DNA of 64,000 bases, from NCBI GenBank assembly GCA_037976565.1, contig CP137675.1, positions 21,540,446-21,604,445 of the forward strand, given 5' to 3'. Below are positions 24,501 to 33,400 of this stretch, piece after piece. Within the stretch, counting starts at the first letter, position 1. Each line of letters starts with the position of its first letter. Source of the stretch: Mesocentrotus franciscanus (lineage: Eukaryota > Echinodermata > Echinoidea > Camarodonta > Strongylocentrotidae). The position numbers and the translations under genes are program-made. The notes below the pieces were generated by a model. The model did no database searches. It was not told where the DNA came from and was given only the letters and a program-made list of their open reading frames with translations.

Positions 24501-25425
24501 CATATCAAATCATTTGCTCAGGTGGACAGTAAAAAGGAAAGCCTCTAAAAGATAAGATGACATTTTTATTTCTTTGTGTTTGAAGCAAGTTTGCAGAGGT
24601 AAGGGAAAGCGGATTTATTTTTTATATCACTTTAGAATTATTATTATTATTATATAACAAACAGGCTTAAAAAAAGAAGAAAAAAAAGAATGAAATTAAA
24701 AAAATTGTTGAATATCAATCATGTCATTGCAAACGTGACAATGTCAGGTATTCAAACTAAACCCATCTAGCGGGAACAGTCGGAACACAGCTCACAGAAA
24801 CATTGTATTTCAAGTATAAAGAAATATCACAGATGTGATGAATTGTAGTTACTTATTAGTTTATTTATACAAGGAATAAAACTGGATTTAGTTACATCCA
24901 ATGCTCTAACTTCCTTAACTGCTTGACATAAAATATCGACAACAATTACACCCTCAAATGAAAATTACCATCAAGAAATAACGTATTTTAGGTTGTTTTT
25001 TGTGTAAGTTCATGAACAAACAAATAAACATACAAAAAAAAGAAAAAAAGAACAAATCTTAATTTAAATCACAATTTAGCCCTAAGCAAATTTGTTTTGT
25101 GTAGAATTTTGGATAAATTCAAATATGTAAATCTACGTAGTTGCTGGAGTAATAATAATTTCTCAACCTACACTCTTCATTTAAAGTCAGTACATAGAAA
25201 TCAGATACCGATCTATAAAAGTAAAAGCTTAAAACAAATTCACAATACTTTGATGTTGTCAATGATGTTGAGATCCTCAGCCACAGTCTTGTCGATTGCG
25301 ATGAGTAGATTCGAGTAGGCTCCATTGTTCAAATTGATGACATTTTTGTCAGTCTGGCCCGTTACTACTCCTACAAGAAATATTTCCAAGAGCAGAATCA
25401 CAGAAATAATCTTTTTATTTTCCAT
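11415..25425 (-). CDS. CLCA-family gene A (calcium-activated chloride channel regulator-like), possibly decaying
   Basis: Twelve exons, about 3.5 kb of coding sequence (~1,168 codons; vertebrate CLCAs are about 900-940). Order: signal peptide, CLCA N-terminal domain with a degenerate metalloprotease site (RNWGH where HEXXH is expected), a Cys-containing region, a VWA domain with MIDAS DISGS, a beta-rich domain, an FN3-like domain, a Ser/Thr/Pro-rich stalk, a transmembrane helix and a short cytoplasmic tail. Family members are secretory-pathway proteins, and some modulate calcium-activated chloride currents. Relative to gene B there is a +1 frameshift and a lost donor in exon 4, a -1 frameshift in exon 5 and a lost donor in exon 10, while the other exons are open with conserved phases. 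These may be real lesions, lineage-specific splicing or assembly errors. Introns hold an RTE-like remnant (intron 5), a TTAA element (intron 2) and a TTC tract (intron 9). Family assignment is confident; functionality is not. Confidence 0.88.
12850..13071 (-). CDS. Gene A exon 11: start of FN3-like domain
   Basis: 222 nt. Contains ASGGVFKVESYTPNAPDTLPP, the CLCA linker before the FN3 domain (vertebrate members have S.GGSF.......P...PP..I.DL), then IQDLVYTSFSYDNSTVTLSW and GDDMDQGTG. Phase 1 end, GTAAGA donor. No counterpart was found for gene B. Confidence 0.85.
13755..13883 (-). CDS. Gene A exon 10: KDDGTYSGFF block, donor not canonical
   Basis: SDLFKDDGTYSGFF and DGRYNVKVNVLG match the CLCA DDGxYS/DGRYxV signature. 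At the point matching gene B's GTAAGT donor the sequence reads GAAGAG, so no GT is present. No nearby GT fits the phase of exon 11. The acceptor AG follows a long TTC microsatellite. Confidence 0.75.
13895..14045. repeat. GAA/TTC microsatellite next to gene A exon 10
   Basis: About 150 bp of (GAA)n/(GGA)n on the plus strand, so pyrimidine-rich on the transcribed strand of gene A. It lies just before the exon 10 acceptor at 13884-13885 and may serve as its pyrimidine tract. Confidence 0.85.
14623..14770 (-). CDS. Gene A exon 9: beta-rich region
   Basis: 148 nt (gene B: 151). Translates as EVDFSDTPALAIYTQVQQDY to TLLDNGSG. The end corresponds to the CLCA LxDNGxGaDxxKnDGxYSrYF block that continues in exon 10. 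Phase 1 end, GTGAAA donor. Confidence 0.82.
15434..15562 (-). CDS. Gene A exon 8: beta-rich region (PGRWNVT)
   Basis: 129 nt, the same length as gene B exon 8. PGRWNVTIHNTEV matches the CLCA PGxWxYxL segment. It ends TVLLGSR before a GTAAGT donor. Confidence 0.82.
16021..16251 (-). CDS. Gene A exon 7: beta-rich CLCA region
   Basis: 231 nt, the same length as gene B exon 7. Contains NETVITVIWTT, VVVTGPDGT and IVTVNLPLAQ, aligning without gaps to B. The family's corresponding segment reads TxFxVxW...LxDPxG. The acceptor has a weak pyrimidine tract (CATCAAAG). Confidence 0.8.
16938..17399. mobile_element. Inverted-repeat element in gene A intron 6
   Basis: The left arm (about 16938-17000: GATAGAAGCA, AAAATGAGAG, AGTAAAAGTTTGAGCAAAAT) is repeated inverted at about 17321-17399, with one internal partial duplication of the TTTGAGCAAA segment. 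No coding region. A MITE of unknown superfamily. Confidence 0.65.
17505..17795 (-). CDS. Gene A exon 6: C-terminal part of VWA domain
   Basis: 291 nt, identical in length to gene B exon 6. Translation begins VLGSYAQGGYIVLLSDG (third MIDAS-associated loop) and continues to SADQQMEDLSTMTSGISTFC and ITERP. Open throughout, with a clean AG acceptor (TTCTTTCTAG) and a GTATAT donor, phase 0. Ending the VWA domain in a QMEDL...TGG-type segment is typical of CLCA. Confidence 0.88.
18400..19085 (+). pseudogene. RTE-like LINE reverse-transcriptase remnant
   Basis: An open frame at 18598-18921 has the endonuclease-RT linker typical of RTE-type LINEs (IEELYDKEAEPEA, then ILSSEVQKALIEMKDR). The RT core is missing. 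Downstream, the C-terminal pattern KRGKGRPRI and KAKDREGW is readable at about 18910-19030. It sits in gene A intron 5 on the opposite strand to gene A. A dead, internally deleted copy. Confidence 0.7.
19239..19468 (-). CDS. Gene A exon 5: VWA domain with a one-base deletion
   Basis: It opens GSRFDRMIQSS and IPDGSKLGIVVFHT, then changes frame near 19350 and continues as DTASRQSLVNALP and GGGTCIGCG, which matches gene B. Length is 230 nt versus 231 in B. The Thr/Cys loop corresponds to the second MIDAS segment. Donor GTACCA. Confidence 0.8.
20181..20418 (-). CDS. Gene A exon 4: start of VWA domain with frameshift and lost donor
   Basis: After the acceptor the in-phase frame begins IEEFC, matching IVEFC in gene B, but stops a few codons on. 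The homologous sequence (APNLMNNKC ... RSVVLVLDISGSM) is in the +1 frame, so one extra base lies near 20400. The exon length of 238 nt is not a multiple of three. An AG four bases downstream would give an in-frame 234-nt exon that loses the EFC cysteine. The expected donor reads TTAAGT instead of GTAAGT. Confidence 0.75.
20971..21257 (-). CDS. Gene A exon 3: degenerate zinc-protease site and Cys region
   Basis: 287 nt. Translates as DNMLVRNWGHLRWGLFKEHY and onward. Family members have HEWAHLRWGVFDEY here. The first His is Arg, the catalytic Glu is Asn, and the later Asp ligand is Lys; only the second His remains. A Cys-containing stretch and LLFGTKDAHIHS follow. Donor GTAAGT, phase 0. Confidence 0.88.
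21502..22013. mobile_element. TTAA-flanked inverted-repeat element in gene A intron 2
   Basis: The left end AGGGATAGTTGAGTT and right end AACTCAACTATCCCT are inverted copies, and each is flanked by TTAA (21498-21501 and 22014-22017), as in piggyBac- or Kolobok-type elements. No transposase is present. A diverged relative lies at 61501-61905. Confidence 0.8.
22068..22353 (-). CDS. Gene A exon 2: CLCA N-terminal domain
   Basis: 286 nt starting TMFSSASQRLYLASK after a (TC)n-AG acceptor. It contains IKILVPNTWS, the conserved CLCA motif corresponding to the I-L-[IV]-P-x-x-W segment, and then CGKGG and HMTPDYIL. It ends in phase 1 at a GTGAGT donor. It aligns residue by residue with gene B exon 2, except for a segment that is shorter in B at the end. 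Confidence 0.88.
22791..23088. mobile_element. Inverted-repeat element, family 1 (second copy)
   Basis: Termini GGGGTGTTCAC and GTGAAACACCCCC with subterminal TAAGTTGGACTTAA / TTAAGTCCAACTTA match the element at 1727-2001. It lies in gene A intron 1. Non-coding. Confidence 0.72.
23094..23218 (-). repeat. tRNA-derived SINE fragment
   Basis: On the minus strand it reads GTCGTGGTATAGTGG (A-box region) and AGTTCGAATCTC (B-box region), followed by the same body (CTTTGGCAAGACATCAATC) seen in the other SINE copies. It lacks paired acceptor-stem ends, so it is not a functional tRNA. Confidence 0.72.
23220..25080. other. Gene A intron 1, nothing else recognised
   Basis: AT-rich intronic sequence with simple repeats only (CA-rich near 23770-23800, ATT near 24635). 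No exon-like open frame with family resemblance was seen. Confidence 0.5.
25249..25425 (-). CDS. Gene A exon 1: signal peptide and start of CLCA N-terminal domain
   Basis: 59 codons from the ATG at 25425. Residues 5-22 are hydrophobic, a signal peptide with likely cleavage near VVTGQ. The segment LLIAIDKTVAEDLNIIDNIK is the typical CLCA opening (family pattern: IAID..V.ED..II..IK). It ends in phase 0 before a GTATTG donor. Confidence 0.85.
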
Positions 25426-25688
25426 CTCGCTTCTATTCTTCTACAGTAACAGCTCCTGCAATAAAGAGCAAATAAATGTATTCTTCCATTTTAAGCCTTC
25501 TACTACCTTAAAGGCCTTGAATTTCAATTGATCAGAAAATGTGATTTCATTCTTCGAAAAGAAAACTAAATTAAGTTATACATTTTAATCACTAGAAGCG
25601 AACAAAGTTCGTGTTTGCTAGTTGCCACAGTTGCATACATCTACAATGATGCATGGGGGGGGGGGCGATGATTTTGGATGCACAGTTA

Positions 25689-25868
25689 TTAACGGACTAT
25701 GGAGAAGAAGGGAAGAAGAAGAAGAAAAAGAAGAAGAAGAGAAGAAGAAGAAGGAGAAGAAGAAGGAAAAAAGGAAGAAGAGGAAGGAGGAGGAGGAGGA
25801 AGAAGAGGAAGGAGAACAAGAAGAAGAAGAAGAAGAAGAAGAAGAAGAAGAAGAAGAACGAGAAGAAA
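25689..25868. repeat. GAA/TTC tract upstream of gene A
   Basis: About 180 bp of (GAA)n, (GGA)n and (AAG)n on the plus strand, centred roughly 350 bp upstream of the gene A start codon. Open frames here on both strands are low-complexity and rejected. It may lie in the 5' UTR or promoter. Confidence 0.85.
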
Positions 25869-26543
25869 ACATTTCATTTTGCAGTGCGCTGGATAAAGCA
25901 CACAGACATTCAGAGAAAGTGATTTCATTTTCATTTTGATTTCATTTATTATAATAATACTATAATACTCTTTTAATAATGTATTGATGGCTCTAATATT
26001 AAAAAAAAAGAAATGATATCCACAAAAATGAATGTTTAATGTTCAACGGGATCATGTAAAATATGTAAATGTGTTCAGTATGTCAAATTTATCAGTTCTT
26101 GAAAACATATTAGTTATCAACTGATCAAACATTCTTTTGGGCATAAAGGACAACCCTTATTTCATTAAACGTAAATCAGGTCATATGCATGTTATGGCGA
26201 TTTTTGATGATTTGATTGCACACCCCATGAAGCTATGAAACGATTCATTTAACATTCATATAAGATGCAGGCTTCAGAGTATCCCCGTATCATATTTGCA
26301 TAAGCTTTCTTTATCAGGTCTGCCCCGATACTATCTAATATTTTTAAAATATATATATATATATGTATAATTGAGAAGTAATAAATATGGAGTTAAATGA
26401 TCTGAACGAGAAAAAAATATTTTCCAGCTAATCTTATCTCACTTTAAAATTTGAGAAATGCAAACCAATAACGCCTTTTTGTTATTTGTTACAAAATAGA
26501 AAGTATTTCAATGTACAACTAAAGTCTGAATGCGGGGTTGACA

Positions 26544-26765
26544 CAGTAGCGTACGCAGGATTTTTTCAAGGGGGGGGGGGGTTAAAATTTGAATATCGCC
26601 CCGAAAATTTCGCAACGACTCAGCCAGCCGCTGAAAAAGCGGGGGGTAAAAGCACATTTATTTTCTTTTTTTGGTCAGGAAATTGGACAATTACGTCGGC
26701 AGAAATTTCGTTCAGTGGCTGGGGGTCAACCCCAACTCCCAACCCCCCCCCTGCGAACGCACCTG
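26544..26765. mobile_element. hAT-like non-autonomous element with 8-bp target duplication
   Basis: Termini CAGTAGCGTACGCAGG and CCTGCGAACGCACCTG are inverted repeats. The flanks are perfect direct repeats GGTTGACA (26536-26543 and 26766-26773). A CAG-type end and 8-bp duplication fit hAT elements. 222 bp, no transposase. Confidence 0.85.
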
Positions 26766-27079
26766 GGTTGACATCTCGAAGCGATTTATATCACGTAATA
26801 TATTAAGGAGCTATATAAATGAGTAAATCCTCTCCTTTATCATTCTTTGTCTTCTCTGCTCATAATTGAATTTAATCTGAGTACTTTGTTAAATAAGAAC
26901 TGCAAGAGGTTTTCGATTTTCGGTAGATCAGAGCGTTCATTATTATGACATAGCAAAACAAATATATAAAAAGAGCATGTATTCAGATGAAATGGCATGA
27001 AATGGCATTTTAAGTGAATATCACGAGACTAGATTCAGTTGAAGTCCTACGTAGACATTACAGCTCCAGATCAAGGCTT

Positions 27080-27330
27080 GGGGTGTCGCGGTATAGTGGT
27101 TCATTTACTTGACTCTCAATCCAACGGTTGAGGGTTCGAATCCCTGCCTGGCAGTAACGTCCTCTGGAATGACATTAATCTGTATTTGCCTCTCTCCACC
27201 AACGGGTATCTGGCAATGCTGGGATAACAATAATTGCAGAGCCCTCAGGAAAAACAGCATTGATGATAATGAGGCTTCCTCTGGTTACACAAGTTATTAT
27301 AATTTCTTTGGACTTATTATGGAACTATCT
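27080..27330 (+). repeat. tRNA-derived SINE
   Basis: The head GGTGTCGCGGTATAGTGG resembles an A box and GGGTTCGAATCCC is a perfect B box. The body has GTCCTCTGGAATGACATTAATC, the counterpart of the body in the copy at 29233. The acceptor ends do not pair. Confidence 0.75.
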
Positions 27331-28589
27331 AATACATACAGTGTTTAACTGATCAGCATACATGTCGTCAATGCGTATTATCACGTGATTTAAACTTAAA
27401 TATCTGAAATCAGATTCATCTATATAGGATATATCATAACATGATGACGTGGATCCTGATCAAATGATTAGTTGAGAGAGGACACGTGACCTGGCAATAA
27501 TTTTTCCTTACACGTAACCAGTCATAAGAAAGTGCTAACGAAGGGTTATACAGATTGCTGGTTGATCGCCAAGATCTAAATTTGTCAGTCGACTTAGATC
27601 TATAGACTTTGTGATAAGGATGATACACCCAAATGACAAGGACCCTCGTCAACAATCTACAAAAACATATAATAGACATCATAATATAAGGGTAGAAGTA
27701 GTATAGTTATCGACGCTTGTCACCCTGGAAACAGTCCAAACAGTCTTTGTTATTGACACATCGAATCTCGGGCCTTTATCTACCCAGATATGAAAAGGAG
27801 TAATTATGAGAATAGATGTATTAGTTTTTGTTAACCGTAATTCGCAAATTGAACGAAATACGTTATGTATAACTCCAGTAATCATCTATACTGTTCACTA
27901 TGGGATGCTCTTTAAAATGGCACTCCTCCTTGTTTATTTGCATTCTTAAGGTTTATTCCATCAACTTCCTTAATGTTTTTGTATCAATCCTAATCCAGTT
28001 AAGTTTATTATCACATTCTGACTTGAATGGTAATGTTTCTGAAGTGAAGTAGTTAGGATGTATGAAAAATCATATTAATGACAATTCGATCATCATTATT
28101 ATTCCTCAGAAGTTCTCAAGAATGTAATGATTGTATTACTTATCTTTGTCTGCACTTAATTCGCAGAGATGAAATACTGTCAGGGAGACGGCAATTTAAA
28201 GATAGACTTGTTAGGGAGTGCGGCATTTTATGGTTTATGTTTCGTAAATGGTTTAGATTTAATTTGCATTTCTATAGACAGTTCAGGGGGTAGGTGTCAG
28301 TTATCAGTGCCATTGCGCATAGCCATTTGCGAGTATGATGCAATGTGTTCATGTGGGTATTTTGTACCAATGATAGTTTTGCAAGTAAAATAAATATATA
28401 CACAATGTACATAATCTTGTTTGAACAACCCACCCTCATTGTACGTGTGCGTGTGTGCGCGTGCGTGTGTATGTGTGTGTGTGCGTGTATGTGTGTGTGT
28501 TTTCTTTGTTATGCGCAGTGACATGGACGGTGACGCGTTCCTCCTGATTGGGACATGGGGGGCAGGGGTGGACTGTTCAATTAAGATTA

Positions 28590-28824
28590 TATACAATGGC
28601 CCGAATTCACAAAGGAGGTTTAAATTTAACCCATGGTTTCAACCCTCATTTACATAACCGATGGTTTAAAATAAGCGCGACACAAGTCAGAGGTCCAATA
28701 TTAGACGCGCGCAAGGCAAGGTACGCTTAATTTGCTCTTATTTTAAACCATGGGTTATGTAAATGAGGGTTTAAACCATGGGTTAAATTCAAACCTTCTT
28801 TGTGAATTCGGGACATTGTGTATA
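28590..28824. mobile_element. Palindromic MITE in the intergenic region
   Basis: Left arm ATACAATGGCCCGAATTCAC with AACCCATGGTTT and CCTCATTTACATAACC; the right arm is the inverted copy, ending GAATTCGGGACATTGTGTAT. Arms of about 85 bp surround a ~50-bp centre. Non-coding. Confidence 0.8.
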
Positions 28825-29232
28825 TATATATTTTTTTTACTTGCAACATTATCATTGGTATTTATTGCTTCTCTCCCTGAAGGTATTGCATATCTGCAAT
28901 AATCAATCTGTTTGTTTGTGTGAATGTTTGGTATTTTGTTTAAATCATGTTAACTCTAATTTTTTTAACCTTGACTTTTATTATATGTGCTTTTGAATTT
29001 TTAGTGAATAAAGAACATTAAATATATAATTATCAAGTATCTGGCGTTACCTGCGCCGCGCCTGACAGGAGACACGAACTGAATCCATTACCCCAGTGTC
29101 TCTCATGGTAAAAATAACTGGGATGTGCTGGTGTTTCCCATTACTCTATTACGAGGAGTGCATTTGATTTTAAAATCATTGAGGTGAAATTCATCCGTGT
29201 AATACATTAGCTTTTATCGTTTATATTTTGAA

Positions 29233-29511
29233 GGTGTCGTGGTCTAGTGGATATGCCACCGGACAGTGGATCACATGATTAGCGGTTCGAATCCTGCCAG
29301 GGCACTAATGTCCTTTGGCAAGAAATTAATCTACATCTGCCACACTTGACCCAGGTGATGTTAATGGGTACCTGGCAGGGGTTAAATCCTCGAAACGCTA
29401 GAGCGCCATAATGGCAGCCGTGCTGAAGCCGGGTAATAAATGTGTAGCGCCAGGAGTGTCAAGTCTGACAGACATGAGTGCTATACAAAAACCCACTCTT
29501 ATTATTATTTC
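29233..29511 (+). repeat. tRNA-derived SINE, near full length
   Basis: GGTGTCGTGGTCTAGTGG head, GCGGTTCGAATCCTGCC B box, body with CCTTTGGCAAGAAATTAATC and GTTAATGGGTACCTGG, and a tail of (ATT)n at about 29500. The most complete of the SINE copies in the window. Confidence 0.8.
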
Positions 29512-29696
29512 ATTCCTGCTAATTTTGTTGTTCTAAAATATTTTTAGTTTTTGCATTTGAAATTAAAAGAGCCTTAATGTCAATTAAACTGTTATCAATT
29601 TCTGCACCACTAAAAATTTCATGTTATTCATTAAAAAAAAACATATACATGTAATAGTTGCTGCTATGAGTACATTAATTATAATCTATAATTATC

Positions 29697-30005
29697 TCCT
29701 TTTGCACTAAAGCGTGCAAATTGAAGTCGTGGGTTTAAGCCCCGGGATGGCACTAGTGCCCTTTGGCAAGACATTAATCTACAGTTACCACACAGCAAGG
29801 CGTTAAATGGGTACCAGTGGGTAGAATTCGATTGCTTGTGAGTATTGTCATTGAAATCGGTAGCCTAGATAGCATTGGTTAAACCCGGGTACGCTTTAAA
29901 ATATATGATTATTGGTATTATCATTATTATTATTATTATTATCATAATTATTATTGTTAATATCATTATTATTAATTTCATTATATTTATCATTATTAGT
30001 ATTAT
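29697..30005 (+). repeat. SINE fragment with ATT tail
   Basis: Shares the body CTAGTGCCCTTTGGCAAGAC, ATTAATCTAC and AAATGGGTACC with the copy at 29233 but has lost most of the tRNA head. It ends in a long (ATT)n microsatellite, about 29920-30005. Confidence 0.68.
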
Positions 30006-30139
30006 TCAAAGACAAATCATCCCTATCTTATTCAAATAATTAAACATTGATTTTTTATATAGCAGACCATTCCCCTTTCTCAATGATCAAACTCTTTTAT
30101 CGCGCATTGCACTTTGTCCAAGTTTCTAGGATACCAGTT

Positions 30140-30145
30140 TATAAA
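30140..30145 (+). promoter_or_regulatory. Possible TATA box upstream of gene B
   Basis: TATAAA about 150 bp upstream of the gene B start codon. Position alone supports it. No initiator or transcript evidence is available, and TATAAA is expected by chance in AT-rich DNA. Confidence 0.2.
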
Positions 30146-30291
30146 CATTAGGTTATTATCTCCATAATCAGATATCCATTAGAAGGGTTAAAGAATAACA
30201 TTACACTCACACGACTTAAGGAAACGATGAACGAACGCTGACAACGCATACTTTCCCCATACTTGATGGTAAATGATATATTATCACAAAA

Positions 30292-30465
30292 ATGTCTCCG
30301 ACTAGAGTCTTGTTTATTCTGTTAAGTATCTTGGTCATCTTCAACTCTGGAGTATTAAGTCAGGATGTCAATCGAATCACTCTAGAAGATGGAGAATTCA
30401 AGAATGTACTTGTAGCCATCGACGAACGTGTTCAAGAGGACCCCGCCATTATTCAAAACATCAAG
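30292..30465 (+). CDS. Gene B exon 1: signal peptide and CLCA opening
   Basis: 58 codons. Hydrophobic residues 6-23, with likely cleavage near VLS/QD. VLVAIDERVQEDPAIIQNIK matches the family opening and gene A exon 1. GTTCGT donor, phase 0. Confidence 0.87.
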
Positions 30466-33400
30466 GTTCGTATTTAGTGAAGCTCCTACACTATGAACAT
30501 TTATTCAAGTACATTGTTGAAGGTTTGTTTGCTTTTTGTTTTACCTAACTGCTAATAAAGCATGTGCATGCTTGTAAGTAAGCAACCAGGGAACCGACCT
30601 AAACCCTCTCCGAGGGATTTGGTAATGAGGATTTATGCCTAACGAAAGGGCACTAGCGCGTCGAATTGGTTTCGAGACTACTGTTCTACCACTGAGCCAT
30701 CACGCCTCATTAATGAAAGTTAAATTATTCATCACCTTTCATATACCTTCACGTAATGCCAAGTATACTAAAGGTACCCAAATTGAAATTATGTCATTTG
30801 CTGGACCTTCTTTCAGTGAATTTCAGAGGGTGACATTGACATACAGATTTTGAGCTTTAAACGTAATGTATCCTATAATGATTCAATTTAATTTATAAAA
30901 AAATTGATATAGGGTCAACCTGTTAAGGAGAAAAATGCAGATCATATTTTCATAAGAAACATAAATGTGAAATTATTTTTCCTCTTTTTGTGTTTACATT
31001 TTTCTGTGTAGGATATGTTTTTGATGGGTTCACCTCTTCTCTTCAATGCTACCGAGTTTAGAGTCTTTTGGAAGGAGATTCTGATCCTAGTCCCAAGGTC
31101 TTGGACCCGACTGTCTTCCTATGGGATCGCTCAGTCCGAGTCCTATAATCGGGCTAATATTCGTTTATTCTCTGGCGACGAGTCTACGGATCCCGTTGTT
31201 GTAAACCATTTGGATTGTGGTTTGGAAGGGCATCACCTGGAAATGACATCAGGATATTTACAGAGTACCAGTAAATGCCATAGTAAGTTTCAAGGGCACA
31301 CAAGGTTGCATAAAGTGTGTCGCAAAATTACTGTTACTGTCTAAATTACATTTTAATATATATTAAAAAATGTCCTTAAAATTACATTTTGAGGTCATTT
31401 GACATTTTCATGATGACACCTGGAATTGCATGAAATGTCATGAATGTAGGACATCTTTCCGTTTTTAAAAACTCCAATCAATGACAATTCAATTGACCAA
31501 ATGACATGAACGAAAATACCCTAGTTCTAGCGTTTAAACATTATAGCCATTGGACATGGTTTCCATATCCCTGAGTATTTCATACATTATCTGATATTCA
31601 GATTTGTATTGTCTTTTAATGTGTGGAAGAGATCTGGATATCATTGGCTGTATCGTTTGGGAAATGTGCGAATCTATAGGGTATTATGAAGTGGAGGGCC
31701 TGATCCATTGTGTGAGGCAGCAGCATATTAAGTAACATTTATAAATGAATAGATTGGACTTTATTAAACTAGAATGAAATTTGGTCCTATTTTACATTTT
31801 GTGTGTGTGGGAAAAGCATTAAAAAAAACCGAATTTATGAATCAGCAGTAGTCGCAACAATTGAAGTTTTTAAGTTTTTAAAATTTAAAATCCTTGCTGG
31901 GTGTCGGTGTTCGGTGTTCGGCGATCGTTTAATGAGTATTCGGCGACTGATTATATATCATTCGTCCAGCAGCTGCCAACCCTTTCTCAACCAAATATCG
32001 CCCGGTAAGTTTTCTGAAGATAAATTATTCGTGGTTGCCGGTGTCGTGATCGTTTGGAGATAAATCGCCGAATGTTCGTTTATTGTTCGTCAATCAGCTC
32101 CCGACCTTTTCTCAACCTAATTCCGCTCGACGATGGTCGAAAAGCACAAAGGATCAGCCAGCGATAAGTCTGAGAACTAACGCCCACCCTAAAACATTCG
32201 TACAACCAATTTGGTCGACACAATTCGGTCGGTTTTCGATGCAGCGGCGTAAACCTGCAGCCGACCAAAATGCCCCGAAGACCAGCCGCCGACCACTGAA
32301 AACCTTTTAAAGACCACAAGATACCTATCTGCGACCGTTTACGACTATTTATCGACCAGTGGCGACCGGTCGTACCTGTAGTGTGAATAAAGCCTAAGTC
32401 ACATTTCTCGTACGATTGCTTGCTGACTTCTATCGACTGACTATCGATAACTAATTTGTAAGAATTTCTAGTGGGTGATCAGTTGTCAATCGGTTGTAGG
32501 GCAGCTGCCGATTGATTGTCGAATGTCGTACAGATATTGTCCGATCATTAAATATTTTCCTAAAATAATTTGCGATCGCTCGTGGGAATATTGGCGAATG
32601 CTTGGCTGTTGTGTGGCAATAATAAACAACTTGTCGGATATGAATGGCCGATGTTTTAATGACGGTCGGCAAGCTTTTACAGAGGGGAGTGGTATAATCA
32701 CTGGCGCATAAGTATTTGTTTTTGTGTGCTTATTATTAGCAAATATACTTATTTGGTAATTTGGATGTAGTGTGATTTAATTTATATTTTCCACTCTGTT
32801 ATATTTCTTAAATTACTTTAAAAGATTGATAACTAGTTTCCATTGAAGCCGATCACTATTAAAAATGATAAGCATTGACATTCAAAATAGAGAGGTTATT
32901 AGAGGGAAACGGTTAAAATTGAAGCTAGAAAAATTATGGCGAAGCTGCTTGCAGGCAATAGGTAATGGAAGAAAATTCTCTTTCACAGATAAGAACAGGA
33001 GCATTTTTTTGTTGCCTTGGATATGTAACATGTATCAAAGGAAAATCCAGACTTTGTTTAAATTTTTGACTGACATTTCATCTTTTTACCAGGCTACTGC
33101 AGCAGGTAAACAGTTAATTTTATATCAAAATAAAACGTCACAGAATAACGCAATCTAAGAAGAAGCAAAAACAGTAAACATGTTATAAGCGATTAATTTT
33201 CATAGTTTCTTCGTCCTTTTTTCGCTCTTTTCTTTCAATTAAAAATTATGACTCAATCTGAATTTAAGAACCAGCAGTAAAAGCCACTATAGAATTTTTC
33301 GAAATTGTATAAGTTAAATTCCTTGCTTAGTGTAGGTGTTTGGGGAACATTTGGAGACTTATCATATACCATTTGTCGATCAGCTGCCGGCCCTTTCTCA

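Noticed and set aside
25618..25939. Glu/Lys/Arg-rich and Ser-rich open frames on both strands
   Set aside because: Low-complexity translation of the GAA tract upstream of gene A.
27082..27153. tRNA gene candidate
   Set aside because: A and B boxes are present but the acceptor stem does not pair, and a SINE body follows.
28421..28596. Val/Cys or His/Thr repeat peptides
   Set aside because: Translation of a (GT)n microsatellite.
29233..29305. tRNA gene candidate
   Set aside because: Same SINE family: unpaired acceptor ends and a shared downstream body.
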